Positions 7,955-17,451 are shown, counted from the first letter of the stretch. The stretch is DNA of 64,000 nucleotides from Virgifigura deserti (GCA_003576685.1 QOZR01000001.1:643662-707661), one strand, 5' to 3'. Numbers and translations are program-made. The notes: generated by a model from the letters alone, not told the origin.

Positions 7955-8821
7955 ATGACAAATTTCGACCGAGACGCCGCCGTCCTGCCGTTGCTGCACT
8001 CGATCGCCGAAGCGCTGGAGCGGTTGGCGCCGCCGCCGCCCACATCGGCCGATCTCGGCGCCGCCGACGCCTTCATCTGGCATGCCGAGGGCGAGTGGCT
8101 CGAAGCGGTCCCGACGGTTAACCGTGTCGAGATCGAGCTTCTCCGCGGTGTGGACCGCCTGCGCGACATCCTGCTCGACAACACGCGGCGCTTCGCCGAC
8201 GGCCTCCCCGCAAACAACGCCCTGCTCTGGGGTGCCCGGGGCATGGGCAAAAGCTCTCTGGTCAAGGCGGTCCATGCCGCCGTCAACGCGGACCGGCCGG
8301 GCGCCTTAGCGCTGGTCGAGATCCACCGCGAGGATCTCGTCTCCCTGCCGCGCCTGCTGCATCGGCTCCGGGGCCAGCGTCGCTCCGTCCTGTTCTGCGA
8401 CGACCTCTCCTTCGACGGCGGCGATGCCAGTTACAAATCGCTGAAGGCGGTCCTCGAGGGCGGGCTGGAGGGGCGGCCGGAGAACGTCATCTTCTACGCC
8501 ACCTCGAATCGCCGCCATCTGATGCCGCGCGACATGATCGAGAACGAGCGGTCGACTGCCATCAACCCGGCAGAGGCGGTCGAGGAGAAGGTCTCACTGT
8601 CCGATCGGTTCGGGCTCTGGCTCGGCTTTCATAACTGCGACCAGGACACCTATTTCGCGATCATCGAAGGCTATGCGCGCCGCTATCGCCTGAGCGTGCC
8701 GGTGGAGACACTGCACGCCGAAGCCAATGAATGGGCGGTGACGCGCGGCGCTCGCTCCGGCCGGGTCGCCTGGCAATTCATCCAAGATCTGGCGGGGCGC
8801 CTCGGTCAGCGTCTCGATTGA
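7955..8821 (+). CDS. DUF815 family P-loop AAA ATPase
   Basis: A 288-residue cytoplasmic ATPase of the DUF815 family. The Walker A motif GARGMGKSS lies near residue 93, and a Walker B-like strand SVLFCDDLSFD near 147, followed by a sensor-like ATSNRRHLMPRDM block. Family members occur next to the yajC-secDF or surE-pcm region in alphaproteobacteria, but their role is unknown. The start is uncertain: ATG 7955 is preferred because homologous sequence begins there, and ATG 7922 is in frame upstream; neither has a strong ribosome site. The 3' end overlaps the convergent LytM gene by 44 bases. Confidence 0.85.
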   Translation: MTNFDRDAAVLPLLHSIAEALERLAPPPPTSADLGAADAFIWHAEGEWLEAVPTVNRVEIELLRGVDRLRDILLDNTRRFADGLPANNALLWGARGMGKSSLVKAVHAAVNADRPGALALVEIHREDLVSLPRLLHRLRGQRRSVLFCDDLSFDGGDASYKSLKAVLEGGLEGRPENVIFYATSNRRHLMPRDMIENERSTAINPAEAVEEKVSLSDRFGLWLGFHNCDQDTYFAIIEGYARRYRLSVPVETLHAEANEWAVTRGARSGRVAWQFIQDLAGRLGQRLD

Positions 8822-10094
8822 GCGCCGCCCCCTGCTCACCGAGGTGCGAGGTGGGATCGACCGAGCGGGCTCCGCGGCGCAGTTCGAAATGGAGCTGCGG
8901 GGTCGAGACGCTGCCGCTGCTCCCGACCCGCGCGATGGTCTGCCCGCGCGAAACCTTGTCGCCCCGCCGGACGAGCAGCGACTCATTGTGGGCATAGGCC
9001 GACATCCAGCCATCCGCATGGCGGATCAGCAGTAGATTTCCGAACCCGCGCAGTTCGTTTCCGGCATAGGCGACGACCCCGTTCTCGGCGGCCCGAACCG
9101 GCGTGCCGCGCGGAGCGGCGATGTTGATGCCGTCATTATGCAGGCCGCCGTCCTTCGGCCCGAAACTTGACAGGACGCGGCCATTGACGGGCCACAGAAA
9201 CGTGCCGCTGCTCAATGGTGCCGGCTGCGGAACGACCACGGGCACGGCAGCGACGGGTTTGGCCGGAAGCGCCGGCGATACCGATGCCAAGCTTTCCGGA
9301 TCGGGGGGCGCGGGCTGCGCGGCCGCGGTCGACTCGGTTTGCGCCGGGACCGTTTCAGCGGCCGCCGGCGATGGCGCGCTCCGCGGGGTTGGCAGCGGAA
9401 CCGGCCCGGTCTGCGGTAGCAGCAGCGGCGTCGGGGGTTGGGACGCCGCCGGCCCGCTCGAACGCGCTGCGGGGCTCGGCGATGGGCCGGCCGTCGCAGC
9501 CGGCCCCGAGCCGAGCGGCGGGAGTTCCTCCACGGTCATCGATCTTGCCGGCGCCGGCGCTGGCGCCGCTGTCCGCACCGGCGCAGACGCGGTGGTCTTC
9601 GCGATATCTACCGATGCGACCTCGACCACGGCCGGCAGCCGCAACTGCTGGCCGACTTGGATGACGTAGGGCGGCGGGATGTCGTTGACCCGGGTCAGTG
9701 TGCTCTGATCGACCCCATAGCGGTGGGCAATGCTCCAGATCGTGTCTTCGGGCTGCACGATATGCGACTGGGGCGCCGGGATGACGAGGTGCGTTCCCGC
9801 CGACAGCTGGTAGGGCGGAGTCAACTGATTGACGTCGATTACCGATCGCACGGGTACGTTGAATCGACCGGCGACTCCATAGACTGTATCGCCGGGAATC
9901 ACCGTATAGTCCCGCATTCCGGGCCCCAGCGGAGGGGCCGAACGGAGCGCGCCGCTTTGGATCGTGCCGGGATTGGCTGCCGACAGATTTGCCTCGCCGC
10001 CGAGCGGCCGGCCCGATTGGTTGCATCCGGCGAGCACGAGGCTCGTCATCAGCGCCGCAAGCAGCGGCAATCCTTTGCAGAGTCCAGCCATCAC
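8778..10094 (-). CDS. NlpD/DipM-like lipoprotein with two LysM domains and a degenerate LytM domain
   Basis: A 438-residue envelope protein. It starts with a lipoprotein signal peptide ending in LVLAGC (acylated Cys about 24). Two LysM peptidoglycan-binding domains follow (about residues 62-107 and 111-156), then a long Pro/Ala-rich linker, then an M23/LytM domain (about 305-415). The metal-binding motifs are altered: the usual H-x-G-x-D is HNDGIN here, and the first histidine of the final H-x-H is glutamine (QLHFEL). It is probably a non-catalytic activator of cell-wall amidases at the division site, like NlpD/EnvC and Caulobacter DipM. The surE-pcm-nlpD gene order is shared with enterobacteria. 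Confidence 0.9.
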   Translation of the reverse strand: MMAGLCKGLPLLAALMTSLVLAGCNQSGRPLGGEANLSAANPGTIQSGALRSAPPLGPGMRDYTVIPGDTVYGVAGRFNVPVRSVIDVNQLTPPYQLSAGTHLVIPAPQSHIVQPEDTIWSIAHRYGVDQSTLTRVNDIPPPYVIQVGQQLRLPAVVEVASVDIAKTTASAPVRTAAPAPAPARSMTVEELPPLGSGPAATAGPSPSPAARSSGPAASQPPTPLLLPQTGPVPLPTPRSAPSPAAAETVPAQTESTAAAQPAPPDPESLASVSPALPAKPVAAVPVVVPQPAPLSSGTFLWPVNGRVLSSFGPKDGGLHNDGINIAAPRGTPVRAAENGVVAYAGNELRGFGNLLLIRHADGWMSAYAHNESLLVRRGDKVSRGQTIARVGSSGSVSTPQLHFELRRGARSVDPTSHLGEQGAALNRDADRGAPPDLG

Positions 10095-10179
10095 GTTGCG
10101 TGCTTTCGATTCCCCTTGGCCGTCAGCTTTACCGTCAGGCCCCGCTCGGTTGATCGCGTTGGACGGATCGAACCATATT

Positions 10180-10875
10180 TCATGCCAAATTGCGTCCGCG
10201 CGGTCCAGCGGAACCGGTAGAGCGCGACCTGTCCTCCTCCTTTGGGAGTGCCCCGGCGATCAGCGGCACGAACCGGACGTCGCCGAGCTTCTCGCGCCGC
10301 GGGCCCTCTTCGGTTCGGCTGATCCGGTAGAGCTCCTGGTCGCCCCTATCCGGGCCGATCGGCAGAACCAGCAGGCCGCCGTTCGCGAGTTGCTCGTAGA
10401 GGGCCTGCGGCACGTCATCGGCCGCCGCGGTGACGATGATGCGGTCGAACGGTGCCTGTTCCTTCCATCCGCGGCTGCCATCTCCGGCCTTTGTCACCGT
10501 ATTGTGCAGCCGCAGCGCGGCAAAGCGCTCCTCCGCCTCGCGCAGTAGCGAACGATGGCGCTCGATCGTGTAGACCCGCCGGGCCAACCGTGAGAGCACC
10601 GCGGTCTGATATCCGGACCCGGTGCCGATCTCCAGAACCTTATGACGCTTCTCGACCCGCAGGGCCTGCGTCATCAGCGCGACGACCTGCGGCTGGCTCA
10701 GCGTCTGACCATGGCCGATCGGCAGAGTTCGATCTTCATAGGCCTGATCGAGAAAGGGTTGCGGAACGAACGCTTCGCGGGGAATCCGCTCGACCGCGTC
10801 GAGCACCGCCGTATCGGTTATGCCCGATCGGCGCAGATACATGATGAGCCGAATCTTGCGCGCTGCCAGACTCAA
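10180..10875 (-). CDS. pcm: Protein-L-isoaspartate O-methyltransferase
   Basis: A 231-residue SAM-dependent enzyme that methylates L-isoaspartyl residues of aged proteins and starts their repair. The family blocks are in order: REAFVP near 34, then YEDRTLPIGHGQTLSQP with the substrate-binding loop, then VLEIGTGSGYQTAVLS as SAM motif I (about 80-95). The C-terminal 25 residues (PKEEDRSRSTGSAG...) are a charged extension beyond the usual end. It lies between surE and the NlpD-like gene, the conserved arrangement for stationary-phase repair genes. A second, more distant homologue is found at 44040-44690. Confidence 0.95.
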   Translation of the reverse strand: MSLAARKIRLIMYLRRSGITDTAVLDAVERIPREAFVPQPFLDQAYEDRTLPIGHGQTLSQPQVVALMTQALRVEKRHKVLEIGTGSGYQTAVLSRLARRVYTIERHRSLLREAEERFAALRLHNTVTKAGDGSRGWKEQAPFDRIIVTAAADDVPQALYEQLANGGLLVLPIGPDRGDQELYRISRTEEGPRREKLGDVRFVPLIAGALPKEEDRSRSTGSAGPRGRNLA

Positions 10876-10903
10876 GAAAAAACCCTTCTCAAGAATACCT
10901 TTC

Positions 10904-11689
10904 TCAAGGGAAAACCTTCTTCAGTTGGCGCAGAGTCGCCGCATGGGTCAGGTCGAGATGGAGCGGCGTCACCGAGATCGCCCCGTGGCGCGTTGCCGCA
11001 AGATCGGTCTGCTGACCGACGGACTCGTCGCTGCAGAAATCGCCGATCCACACATAGGACCGGCCGACCGGATCCTGCATCTCGACGATCTCGATACCCG
11101 ACTGTCGGCGCCCCTGGCGAACGACGCGGGCGCCGACGACCTCGTCCGCGGGCAAATTAGGAAAATTGACGTTGATCAGGACGCCGAATGGCCATTCAAC
11201 CGAAGTCAGACGGCGAATGATATCCGGCGCATGATGTTCGGCCGTATGCCAGCGGACGTTCTGTGTGCCGTTGCTGCGGGTCTGGCTGAAGGCGATGGCG
11301 GGAATTCGCAGGAGCGTGGCCTCCATCGCCGCCGCGATCGTGCCAGAATAAGTCACGTCCTCGCCGAGATTGCCGCCGCGATTGACGCCGGAAAGGACAA
11401 GGTCGGGCCGTCGCCCCTTGATGATGTGATTGACGGCCAGCAGGACGCAGTCGGTCGGCGTGCCGTCCACCGCGAACCGGCGCGAGTTCAGCCGGCGGAT
11501 CTGCAGCGGGCGCCGCAGGGTCAGCGAATGGGCGGCGCCGCTTTGCTCGGCCTCCGGCGCCACGACCCAGACGTCGCTGGACAGGCTGCGCGCCGCCTTC
11601 TCGAGCACCTTCAGGCCCGGTGCGTTGATGCCGTCGTCGTTGCTGATCAGGATCCGGGCCTTGCCGAGATCCAGCGGCGCATCAAGCAT
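10904..11689 (-). CDS. surE: SurE, 5'/3'-nucleotidase
   Basis: A 261-residue metal-dependent nucleotidase that removes phosphate from nucleoside monophosphates and short polyphosphates in survival conditions. The metal site NDDGINAPG appears near residue 17, followed by VVAPEAEQSG and GTPTDCVLLA, then DLVLSGVNRGGN and YSGTIAAAMEA, all SurE signature blocks. It starts 5 bases after the serS stop and is followed by pcm 28 bases on, so serS-surE-pcm are probably cotranscribed. Confidence 0.96.
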   Translation of the reverse strand: MLDAPLDLGKARILISNDDGINAPGLKVLEKAARSLSSDVWVVAPEAEQSGAAHSLTLRRPLQIRRLNSRRFAVDGTPTDCVLLAVNHIIKGRRPDLVLSGVNRGGNLGEDVTYSGTIAAAMEATLLRIPAIAFSQTRSNGTQNVRWHTAEHHAPDIIRRLTSVEWPFGVLINVNFPNLPADEVVGARVVRQGRRQSGIEIVEMQDPVGRSYVWIGDFCSDESVGQQTDLAATRHGAISVTPLHLDLTHAATLRQLKKVFP

Positions 11690-11694
11690 GGGCG

Positions 11695-12984
11695 TTATTC
11701 ATCAGCGCTATTGGCGATTTTGATGACCTCGGTCCCGCCCATATAGGGATGCAGCGCCTCCGGCAGGACGACCGAGCCGTCCGCCTGCTGATAATTCTCC
11801 AGAAGCGCGACCATCGTCCGGCCGATGGCCAGCCCGGAGCCGTTCAGCGTATGGACGAACCGGGTCCCCTTCTCCCCGGCGCGACGGAAGCGTGCCTTCA
11901 TCCGGCGAGCCTGGAACTCGCCGCAGTTGGAGCAGCTTGAGATCTCCCGATAGGCACCCTGGCCCGGCAGCCAGACCTCGATATCGTAGGTCTTCTGGGC
12001 CGCGAATCCCATATCGCCGGTCGACAGCACCATGACCCGGTAGGCGAGGCCAAGCCGCTTCAGCACCGCCTCGGCGCAGGCCGTCATCCGCTCATGCTCT
12101 TCGGCCGATTGGTCGGGATGAGCGACGCTTACCAGCTCGACCTTGCTGAACTGATGCTGGCGGATCATTCCGCGAGTATCTTTGCCGGCCGCACCGGCTT
12201 CGGACCGAAAGCAGGGCGTGTGCGCCGTGAAGCGGAGTGGCAGCTTTTCCTCGTCCAGGATCTCGTCGGCGGCGAGGTTGGTGAGTGGAACCTCGGCGGT
12301 TGGAATGAGCCATAAGCCTTCCCGCGTGCGAAACAGGTCGTCGCCGAACTTCGGCAGCTGACCGGTTCCGTACACGGCGCTATCCCGCACCAGATAGGGC
12401 GGCACGATCTCGGTATAGCCGAACTCCTGGGTATGCAGGTCGAGCATGAAGGCGGCCAGTGCGCGCTCCAGCCTGGCAAGCGCTCCCTTCAGAACGACGA
12501 ACCGGGCACCCGAGAGCTTCGCGGCGGCATCGAAATCCATCAGGCCGACGCCCTCGCCGATCTCGAAGTGCTGCTTCGCCGGAAACCCGAGCTCCGGCGG
12601 TCGGCCGACCTGTCGCAGCTCGACATTCGCCGTTTCATCGGCACCGTCGGGGATATCCGCAGCCGGCAGGTTCGGGATGCTCTCGAGCAGGCGGTCTAGC
12701 GCAGTCGCGGCCGCCTGCTCCTGGGCCTCGGTGCCCTGCATCGCATCCTTGAGCGACGCCACCTCGGCGACGAGCTGGTCCGCATCCTCTCCCTTGCCCT
12801 TGGCAATCCCGATCCGTTTCGACAGCTCGTTGCGCCGCTGCTGCATCTCCTGCAGCGCGGTTTGCGCGGCGCGGCGCTCGGCGTCGAGCTCCAGGATCTC
12901 GGCCGATTTCGGCGCCAAGCCGCGGCGCCCGAGTCCCTGATCGAACAGCTCGGGGTTATCGCGAATCCATCTCAGATCGAACAT
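11695..12984 (-). CDS. serS: Seryl-tRNA synthetase
   Basis: A 429-residue class II aminoacyl-tRNA synthetase charging tRNA-Ser. The N-terminal long antiparallel coiled-coil arm (about residues 28-105) is recognisable from its charged heptads. The catalytic domain carries motif 2 ([21 protein letters not shown]) and motif 3 ([19 protein letters not shown]). Length is standard. It follows tatC after a 135-base gap that contains no gene; that gap may hold the serS promoter, although I see no clear consensus. Confidence 0.97.
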   Translation of the reverse strand: MFDLRWIRDNPELFDQGLGRRGLAPKSAEILELDAERRAAQTALQEMQQRRNELSKRIGIAKGKGEDADQLVAEVASLKDAMQGTEAQEQAAATALDRLLESIPNLPAADIPDGADETANVELRQVGRPPELGFPAKQHFEIGEGVGLMDFDAAAKLSGARFVVLKGALARLERALAAFMLDLHTQEFGYTEIVPPYLVRDSAVYGTGQLPKFGDDLFRTREGLWLIPTAEVPLTNLAADEILDEEKLPLRFTAHTPCFRSEAGAAGKDTRGMIRQHQFSKVELVSVAHPDQSAEEHERMTACAEAVLKRLGLAYRVMVLSTGDMGFAAQKTYDIEVWLPGQGAYREISSCSNCGEFQARRMKARFRRAGEKGTRFVHTLNGSGLAIGRTMVALLENYQQADGSVVLPEALHPYMGGTEVIKIANSADE

Positions 12985-13119
12985 GAGAGTGTGAGGTCGT
13001 CCAGTTTGCGGAGTTCAGGCAGGTCCCCGCTTTATAAGGCGATGCCTCTCCATCGTCCATTCCGGAACATCGGCGAAGCGGCGGTATTTTTCAGTCGGGT
13101 CGCTGGGTCAATCGACCGG

Positions 13120-13926
13120 TCATTCCACACCGGCGTCGCGAAGCCGCTCTGCCTCCGCCTTCTCGCGCTGCCGCTCCATCATCCGGGCCAGCCAGATCGA
13201 GAGTTCGTAAAGCAGAATCATCGGCACGGCGAGGCTGATCTGGCTGATCGGGTCGGGCGGGGTCACGATCGCGGCAACGATGAAGCAGCCGACGATCGCG
13301 TAGCGGCGCTTGCTGGCCAGCCCCTGCGGCGTGACGATGCCGGCGCGGGCCAGCAGCGTCAGCAGTACGGGAAGCTGGAAGCACAGGCCGAAGGCGAAGA
13401 TCAGCTTCATCACGAGCGAGATGTACTCGCCCACCCGCGCCTCCAGTTCGATCGGCAGGCTTTCGGGGCCGCCCGACGTCTGAAAGCCGAGGAAGAATTC
13501 CCAGGCGAGCGGCAGCAGCAGATAGTAGAGGACCGAAGCTCCGATGAGGAACAGAACCGGCGTCGCCACCAGGAACGGCAGGAACGCCTTACGCTCATGC
13601 TTGTAGAGCCCTGGCGCGACGAACATCCACAGCTGGCTGGCGAAGATTGGAAAGGAGATGCAGGCGGCCCCGAAGAAGGCCACCTTCACCTGGGTGAAGA
13701 ACACCTCGGTCAGGTCCGTATAGATGAACCGCTGGCCTGTCTGCTGCAGCAGGATGTCAGCAAGCGGCTGCGCCAGGAAGTCGAATATATTCTGGGCGAA
13801 GTAGAAGCAAACGCCGAACGCGACCGCCAGCGCCACAACTGAATACAAGAGGCGTGTGCGCAGCTCGATCAGGTGATCGAGCAGCGGCATTTTCTTTGCG
13901 TCGTCGATGGGTTCGGACTGAGACAC
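13120..13926 (-). CDS. tatC: TatC, twin-arginine translocase receptor
   Basis: A 268-residue membrane protein with six predicted helices. The family features are all visible: the amphipathic start PLLDHLIELRTRLLYS with the conserved glutamate near 17, the FLAQPLAD segment, the SPIFASQLWMFVAPGLYKHE loop, and the FGLCFQLPVLLTLL helix. TatC binds the twin-arginine signal of folded exported proteins. It starts 3 bases after the tatB stop. The C-terminal tail is charged (ERQREKAEAERLRD). Confidence 0.97.
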   Translation of the reverse strand: MSQSEPIDDAKKMPLLDHLIELRTRLLYSVVALAVAFGVCFYFAQNIFDFLAQPLADILLQQTGQRFIYTDLTEVFFTQVKVAFFGAACISFPIFASQLWMFVAPGLYKHERKAFLPFLVATPVLFLIGASVLYYLLLPLAWEFFLGFQTSGGPESLPIELEARVGEYISLVMKLIFAFGLCFQLPVLLTLLARAGIVTPQGLASKRRYAIVGCFIVAAIVTPPDPISQISLAVPMILLYELSIWLARMMERQREKAEAERLRDAGVE

Positions 13927-13929
13927 GGA

Positions 13930-14370
13930 CTATGCGCTTTTCGACGTGGGTGCCTCGATGGGTGCCTCAGCTGGCTCCGGCGACGGCTTCGGCGAAATCT
14001 TGTTCGGCTGCGCCTCGGACGACGGAGCATCCGAGGCGGGCGGGTTCTCCGCTTTGGAGATGGCGACGGGCTTCTTGTCGTCGAAATCAGGCTTGACCGC
14101 TTTCGACACTTCGCCTGTCGGATCTATCGTCTTCTCCAGCTCGCGATTGAGATTCGTCCGGCTGGCGGACTGAAGCGTCTTCTTCGCCTCGTCGAGTTCC
14201 GCCTCGCGAACCAGCTCGTCCACGCCGCTTTGGAACTCGCGCGCCAGTTTGCGCGCCTTCCGGACCCACAGAGCGACGGTCCTGAGCGCGTTCGGTAGCT
14301 CCTTGGGGCCGAGGATGAGCAGCGCCACGAGGGCGATCACCGCCATCTCGGACCAGCCGAGATCCAACAT
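13930..14370 (-). CDS. tatB: TatB, twin-arginine translocase subunit
   Basis: A 146-residue protein with the TatB-type N-terminus: MLDLGWSEM followed by a short helix ending in LGPKELPNALRTV, which contains the glutamate and proline of the hinge, then an amphipathic helix and a long acidic/proline-rich tail. TatB couples substrate-loaded TatC to TatA. The tail (from about residue 90) is low-complexity and rich in S, P, E and A. It is 36 bases from tatA and 3 bases from tatC. Confidence 0.95.
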   Translation of the reverse strand: MLDLGWSEMAVIALVALLILGPKELPNALRTVALWVRKARKLAREFQSGVDELVREAELDEAKKTLQSASRTNLNRELEKTIDPTGEVSKAVKPDFDDKKPVAISKAENPPASDAPSSEAQPNKISPKPSPEPAEAPIEAPTSKSA

Positions 14371-14406
14371 ACCTCTGCCTTTCCTGGCTAACCCGCGCCG
14401 GCAGGC

Positions 14407-14631
14407 TTAGCTGGCGACCTTGTCTTTCTGAGTGGTCGTTTTGTCCGTCTCGATCGCGCCATTGGCAGACGCGTCGACCTTTTCCTTGTCCTCTTCCTTC
14501 AGGCCCTTCTTAAAGGCGTTGATGCCCTGGCCCATGTCCCGCATGAGCTTCGGGATCTTGCCGGCGCCGCCGAACAGAAGCAGCACGATGGCCAGCACGA
14601 TCAGCCAGTGCCAGATACTAAAGCTTCCCAT
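14407..14631 (-). CDS. tatA: TatA, twin-arginine translocase pore subunit
   Basis: A 74-residue protein with the single N-terminal membrane helix, the [14 protein letters not shown] hinge and amphipathic helix, and an acidic/basic tail, all typical of TatA. The frame is open 11 codons further upstream, but ATG 14631 is preferred: AAGGAG (minus strand, 14640-14645) lies eight bases before it, and the protein then starts MGSFSIWHW as in other alphaproteobacteria. It is the first gene of the tatABC unit. Confidence 0.95.
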   Translation of the reverse strand: MGSFSIWHWLIVLAIVLLLFGGAGKIPKLMRDMGQGINAFKKGLKEEDKEKVDASANGAIETDKTTTQKDKVAS

Positions 14632-14733
14632 TACGAAATCTCCTTGTCTGCCGTGACCATGCAACTCTGGGCGGCCCTGGAGCGACTATGGCAAAAAGCC
14701 TCTCCGCCCGCAACGCATGCGTCCCGTCGCTTC

Positions 14734-15816
14734 TTATTTAAGCGACTCGACCGGGAATACAAAGGCTTGGCTTCGATCCAGCTCGACGCCGAGAGCCTCC
14801 CCCTCTCCAGGCAGAAACCACCCCGGCATGCGGGAATGGAGATGCAGCCGGCCATTCTGCGGATCGTCCGCCCGGAGATGCACGAGGCTGGTTCGGCCCA
14901 GCATCCGCGAGGCGATCACATGCAGCACGGGCTTCCCCTCGCCCGCCGCCTCCTCGGCTTGTCCGGCGCGGGTCAAGCGCAAGGCCTCGGGTCGGATCAG
15001 CACATCGACCGCGGCGCCATCAGGCAGGTTCGGCGCCGTCAGCGGACCGAAGAGCGTCGCCACGCAGCCATCCCGGACGGTTGCGGTGAACTGGTTGACC
15101 TGGCTGAAGAAACCGGCGGAAAAGGCGTCTACGGGCCGATAATAGAGGTCCGCGGGCGCGGCATCCTGGATGATCCTGCCGCTGCGCATCAAGGCGATCC
15201 GGTCCGCCATGAACATGGCTTCCTCCGGATCGTGGGTCACCATGAGCGTCGCCGTTCCGCCCCCCTTCAGAACATGCAGCGTCTCGTCGCGAACCTGGTC
15301 CCGCAGCCGAGCGTCGAGGCCCGAGAACGGCTCGTCGAGCAGCAGTACCTTCGGTTCGGGGGCCAGGGCCCGGGCCAGGGCCACGCGCTGCTGCTGGCCG
15401 CCGGACAGCATATGCGGATAGGCGTCCCGATAGTCGCCCATGCCGACTTGCGCCAGGACGGCAAGGGCCCGCTCGCGCCGCCGCTGCGCCGGAAGCCGCT
15501 GAAGGCCGAAGGCCACATTGTCGATCACCCGCAGATGGGGAAACAGCGCATAGTCCTGGAATACCAGACCGACGCCGCGGCGTTCGGGCGGCAGGTTGAC
15601 ATGGGCATCCGCGACCACCTCGCCCCCCATCTTGACCGTACCGCTTTGCAGGTCCTCGAGTCCCGCAGCAATGCGCAGGGCCGTCGATTTGCCGCAGCCG
15701 GACGGCCCGAGCAGGCAGACCAGCTCGCCCGGGGCAATGCCGAGATTGAGGCGATCGACAGCGCGCACCGCGCCAAATGCGTGGCTGACGTCCTCAAGGA
15801 GCAGGGCCGGCGTCAT
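14734..15816 (-). CDS. ABC transporter ATP-binding protein (iron/spermidine/putrescine importer type), orphan
   Basis: A 360-residue ATPase. Walker A GPSGCGKST lies near residue 35, the Q-loop at FQDYALFP, the signature [15 protein letters not shown] near 130 and Walker B VLLLDEPFSGLD. A C-terminal TOBE-type domain (about 235-360) marks it as the kind that energises iron(III) (FbpC/AfuC) or polyamine importers. No permease or binding protein is adjacent, so the partners must be elsewhere or lost. It interrupts the otherwise conserved scpB-tatA order. ATG 15816 is preferred over a GTG at 15849, but neither start has a well-spaced ribosome site. Confidence 0.9.
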   Translation of the reverse strand: MTPALLLEDVSHAFGAVRAVDRLNLGIAPGELVCLLGPSGCGKSTALRIAAGLEDLQSGTVKMGGEVVADAHVNLPPERRGVGLVFQDYALFPHLRVIDNVAFGLQRLPAQRRRERALAVLAQVGMGDYRDAYPHMLSGGQQQRVALARALAPEPKVLLLDEPFSGLDARLRDQVRDETLHVLKGGGTATLMVTHDPEEAMFMADRIALMRSGRIIQDAAPADLYYRPVDAFSAGFFSQVNQFTATVRDGCVATLFGPLTAPNLPDGAAVDVLIRPEALRLTRAGQAEEAAGEGKPVLHVIASRMLGRTSLVHLRADDPQNGRLHLHSRMPGWFLPGEGEALGVELDRSQAFVFPVESLK

Positions 15817-15959
15817 GGGTCTCGGTTTCGGTATCCTTGGCGGAGTCACGGCGATAGCAGCAGGAGGCCGTATTTGCGATGAACGCGCGGATCGCGGTCA
15901 CGGTTTTGAGATGTATTGAGAATGCTTCGCAGCTTCAATAGATATCAATGTCGAGCGAG

Positions 15960-16640
15960 CTATTCCTCGTCGGCCAGCCGCTCATAGGCCGCTTCGTCCT
16001 CTCCGGACAGGGCCTCCTCGCCGTCCTCCCCATCTTCGTCCTCCTCGTCGGACTCGCGCGGCCCCGCCGCCGCCATCATCTGCGCGCCGAGCGTCGAAAT
16101 GGCTGGCCGCGCATCCAGCAGCCCGGCCGCTTTCAACTCCTGGACGCCGGGCAGCGCATCGCAGCTTTCGAGCCCGAAATGGTCGAGAAAACCTTCCGTC
16201 GTGACCCAGGTCACCGGCCGGCCGGGTGTCTGCCGGCGCCCTTTCGGCCGAATCCAGCCCGCCTCGAGCAACGTATCGAGCGTGCCCTTCGAGATTGCCA
16301 CGCCGCGGATCTCCTCGATCTCGCCCCGCGTCACCGGCTGGTGGTAGGCGACGATCGCCAGCGTCTCGACCGCGGCGCGCGACAGTTTGCGGACGACCTG
16401 CCGCTCGATTTGCAGCCTCGATGTCAGGTCCGGCGCGGTCCGGAACGCCCATCTGCCGCCGATACACATGAGATTTACGCCCCGATTCGCGTAGGTCCCC
16501 GTAAGCTCCTCGAGCAGGCCTGCAATGTCCGCACCCTCCGGAAGACGGGCCTCGAGATCGCGCTCCGCCACCGGTTCGGCCGCGGCGAACAGGAATGCCT
16601 CGACCATGCGCAGCAGTTGAAAACGGTCGTCCATCGTCAT
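15960..16640 (-). CDS. scpB: ScpB, segregation and condensation protein B
   Basis: A 226-residue winged-helix subunit of the Smc-ScpAB condensin. Visible blocks are LSRAAVETLAIVAYHQPVTR and IEEIRGVAISKGTLDTLLEAGWI, then RPVTWVTTEGFLDHFGL, the usual ScpB order. After about residue 180 there is a strongly acidic tail (ESDEEDEDGEDGEE and more) longer than in many homologues. The start codon overlaps the scpA stop by ATGA, indicating coupled translation. Role: chromosome organisation and segregation. Confidence 0.95.
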   Translation of the reverse strand: MTMDDRFQLLRMVEAFLFAAAEPVAERDLEARLPEGADIAGLLEELTGTYANRGVNLMCIGGRWAFRTAPDLTSRLQIERQVVRKLSRAAVETLAIVAYHQPVTRGEIEEIRGVAISKGTLDTLLEAGWIRPKGRRQTPGRPVTWVTTEGFLDHFGLESCDALPGVQELKAAGLLDARPAISTLGAQMMAAAGPRESDEEDEDGEDGEEALSGEDEAAYERLADEE

Positions 16641-17440
16641 TGCTCACTTCCCGAAACCGGGCGCAGATAGATCGGCCCGAAGGTACTGTCCTGGCGGAGC
16701 TGCGCGCGGCCCGAGCGCACCAGCTCGAGGCTGGCAGCGAAGGTGGCGGCCATCGCCGAGCGGCGGCGCAGGCCATGCTTCATGTCGGGCGGCAGGAAGC
16801 TGCTGAGGGTCCGCCAATCAGGCACATGGCCCAGCATATCGCCTAACCGCTTCAGCGCATCGTCCATGGAATAGAGATCGGTCGGCAGCACCCGAAGGAC
16901 GTCGACGCGGGTGCGGCCCGCATGACTGCCATAGGCGGACAGCAACTCGTAGAGGCTCAGGTCATAGACCGGCTTCGAGACGACGCTGAAGACCTCGGGC
17001 ATGCCGCGCCGGAAGAAGTCCTGGCCGAGCTGCGGCCGCGCCACCAAGCGCGCCCCGGCCTGCTGCATGGCTTCCAGCCTCTGAAGCTGGAAGGCCAGCG
17101 CCGCCGCCATCTCGGCGCCGGTCGGCTCGCCGCCCTCCTCCTCCGGCTCGGGAAGCAGGAGCTTCGATTTCAGATAGGCGAGCCAAGCCGCCATCACCAG
17201 ATAATCCGCCGCCAGCTCCAGCCGCAGGCGCCGCGCCCGCGCGACGAAGGAAAGATATTGATCGGCCAAATCGAGGATCGACAGCCGGGCCAGATCCACC
17301 TTCTGCTCGCGTGCGAGTGTCAGAAGGACGTCGATCGGTCCACCATAACCGTCGAGGTCGAGAACGAACTGGTCGTTCGCCCCCCCGTCCGGCCGGGCAT
17401 CCTCGAACGGGGCGTCCTCGAAACTGTCGTCGGTCGGCAC
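16637..17440 (-). CDS. scpA: ScpA, segregation and condensation protein A
   Basis: A 267-residue kleisin-type subunit that bridges Smc heads and binds ScpB. The block GYGGPIDVLLTLAREQKVDL (about residue 32), then LSILDLADQYL, is the ScpA N-terminal signature; a C-terminal winged helix follows. The reading frame stays open far upstream over the site-2 protease gene, but GTG 17440 is chosen since AGGAG lies 7 bases before it and the protease stop (17452) precedes it by 11 bases. The first 20 residues are acidic. The stop overlaps scpB by 4 bases. Confidence 0.93.
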   Translation of the reverse strand: MPTDDSFEDAPFEDARPDGGANDQFVLDLDGYGGPIDVLLTLAREQKVDLARLSILDLADQYLSFVARARRLRLELAADYLVMAAWLAYLKSKLLLPEPEEEGGEPTGAEMAAALAFQLQRLEAMQQAGARLVARPQLGQDFFRRGMPEVFSVVSKPVYDLSLYELLSAYGSHAGRTRVDVLRVLPTDLYSMDDALKRLGDMLGHVPDWRTLSSFLPPDMKHGLRRRSAMAATFAASLELVRSGRAQLRQDSTFGPIYLRPVSGSEQ

Positions 17441-17451
17441 CGTCGATCTCC

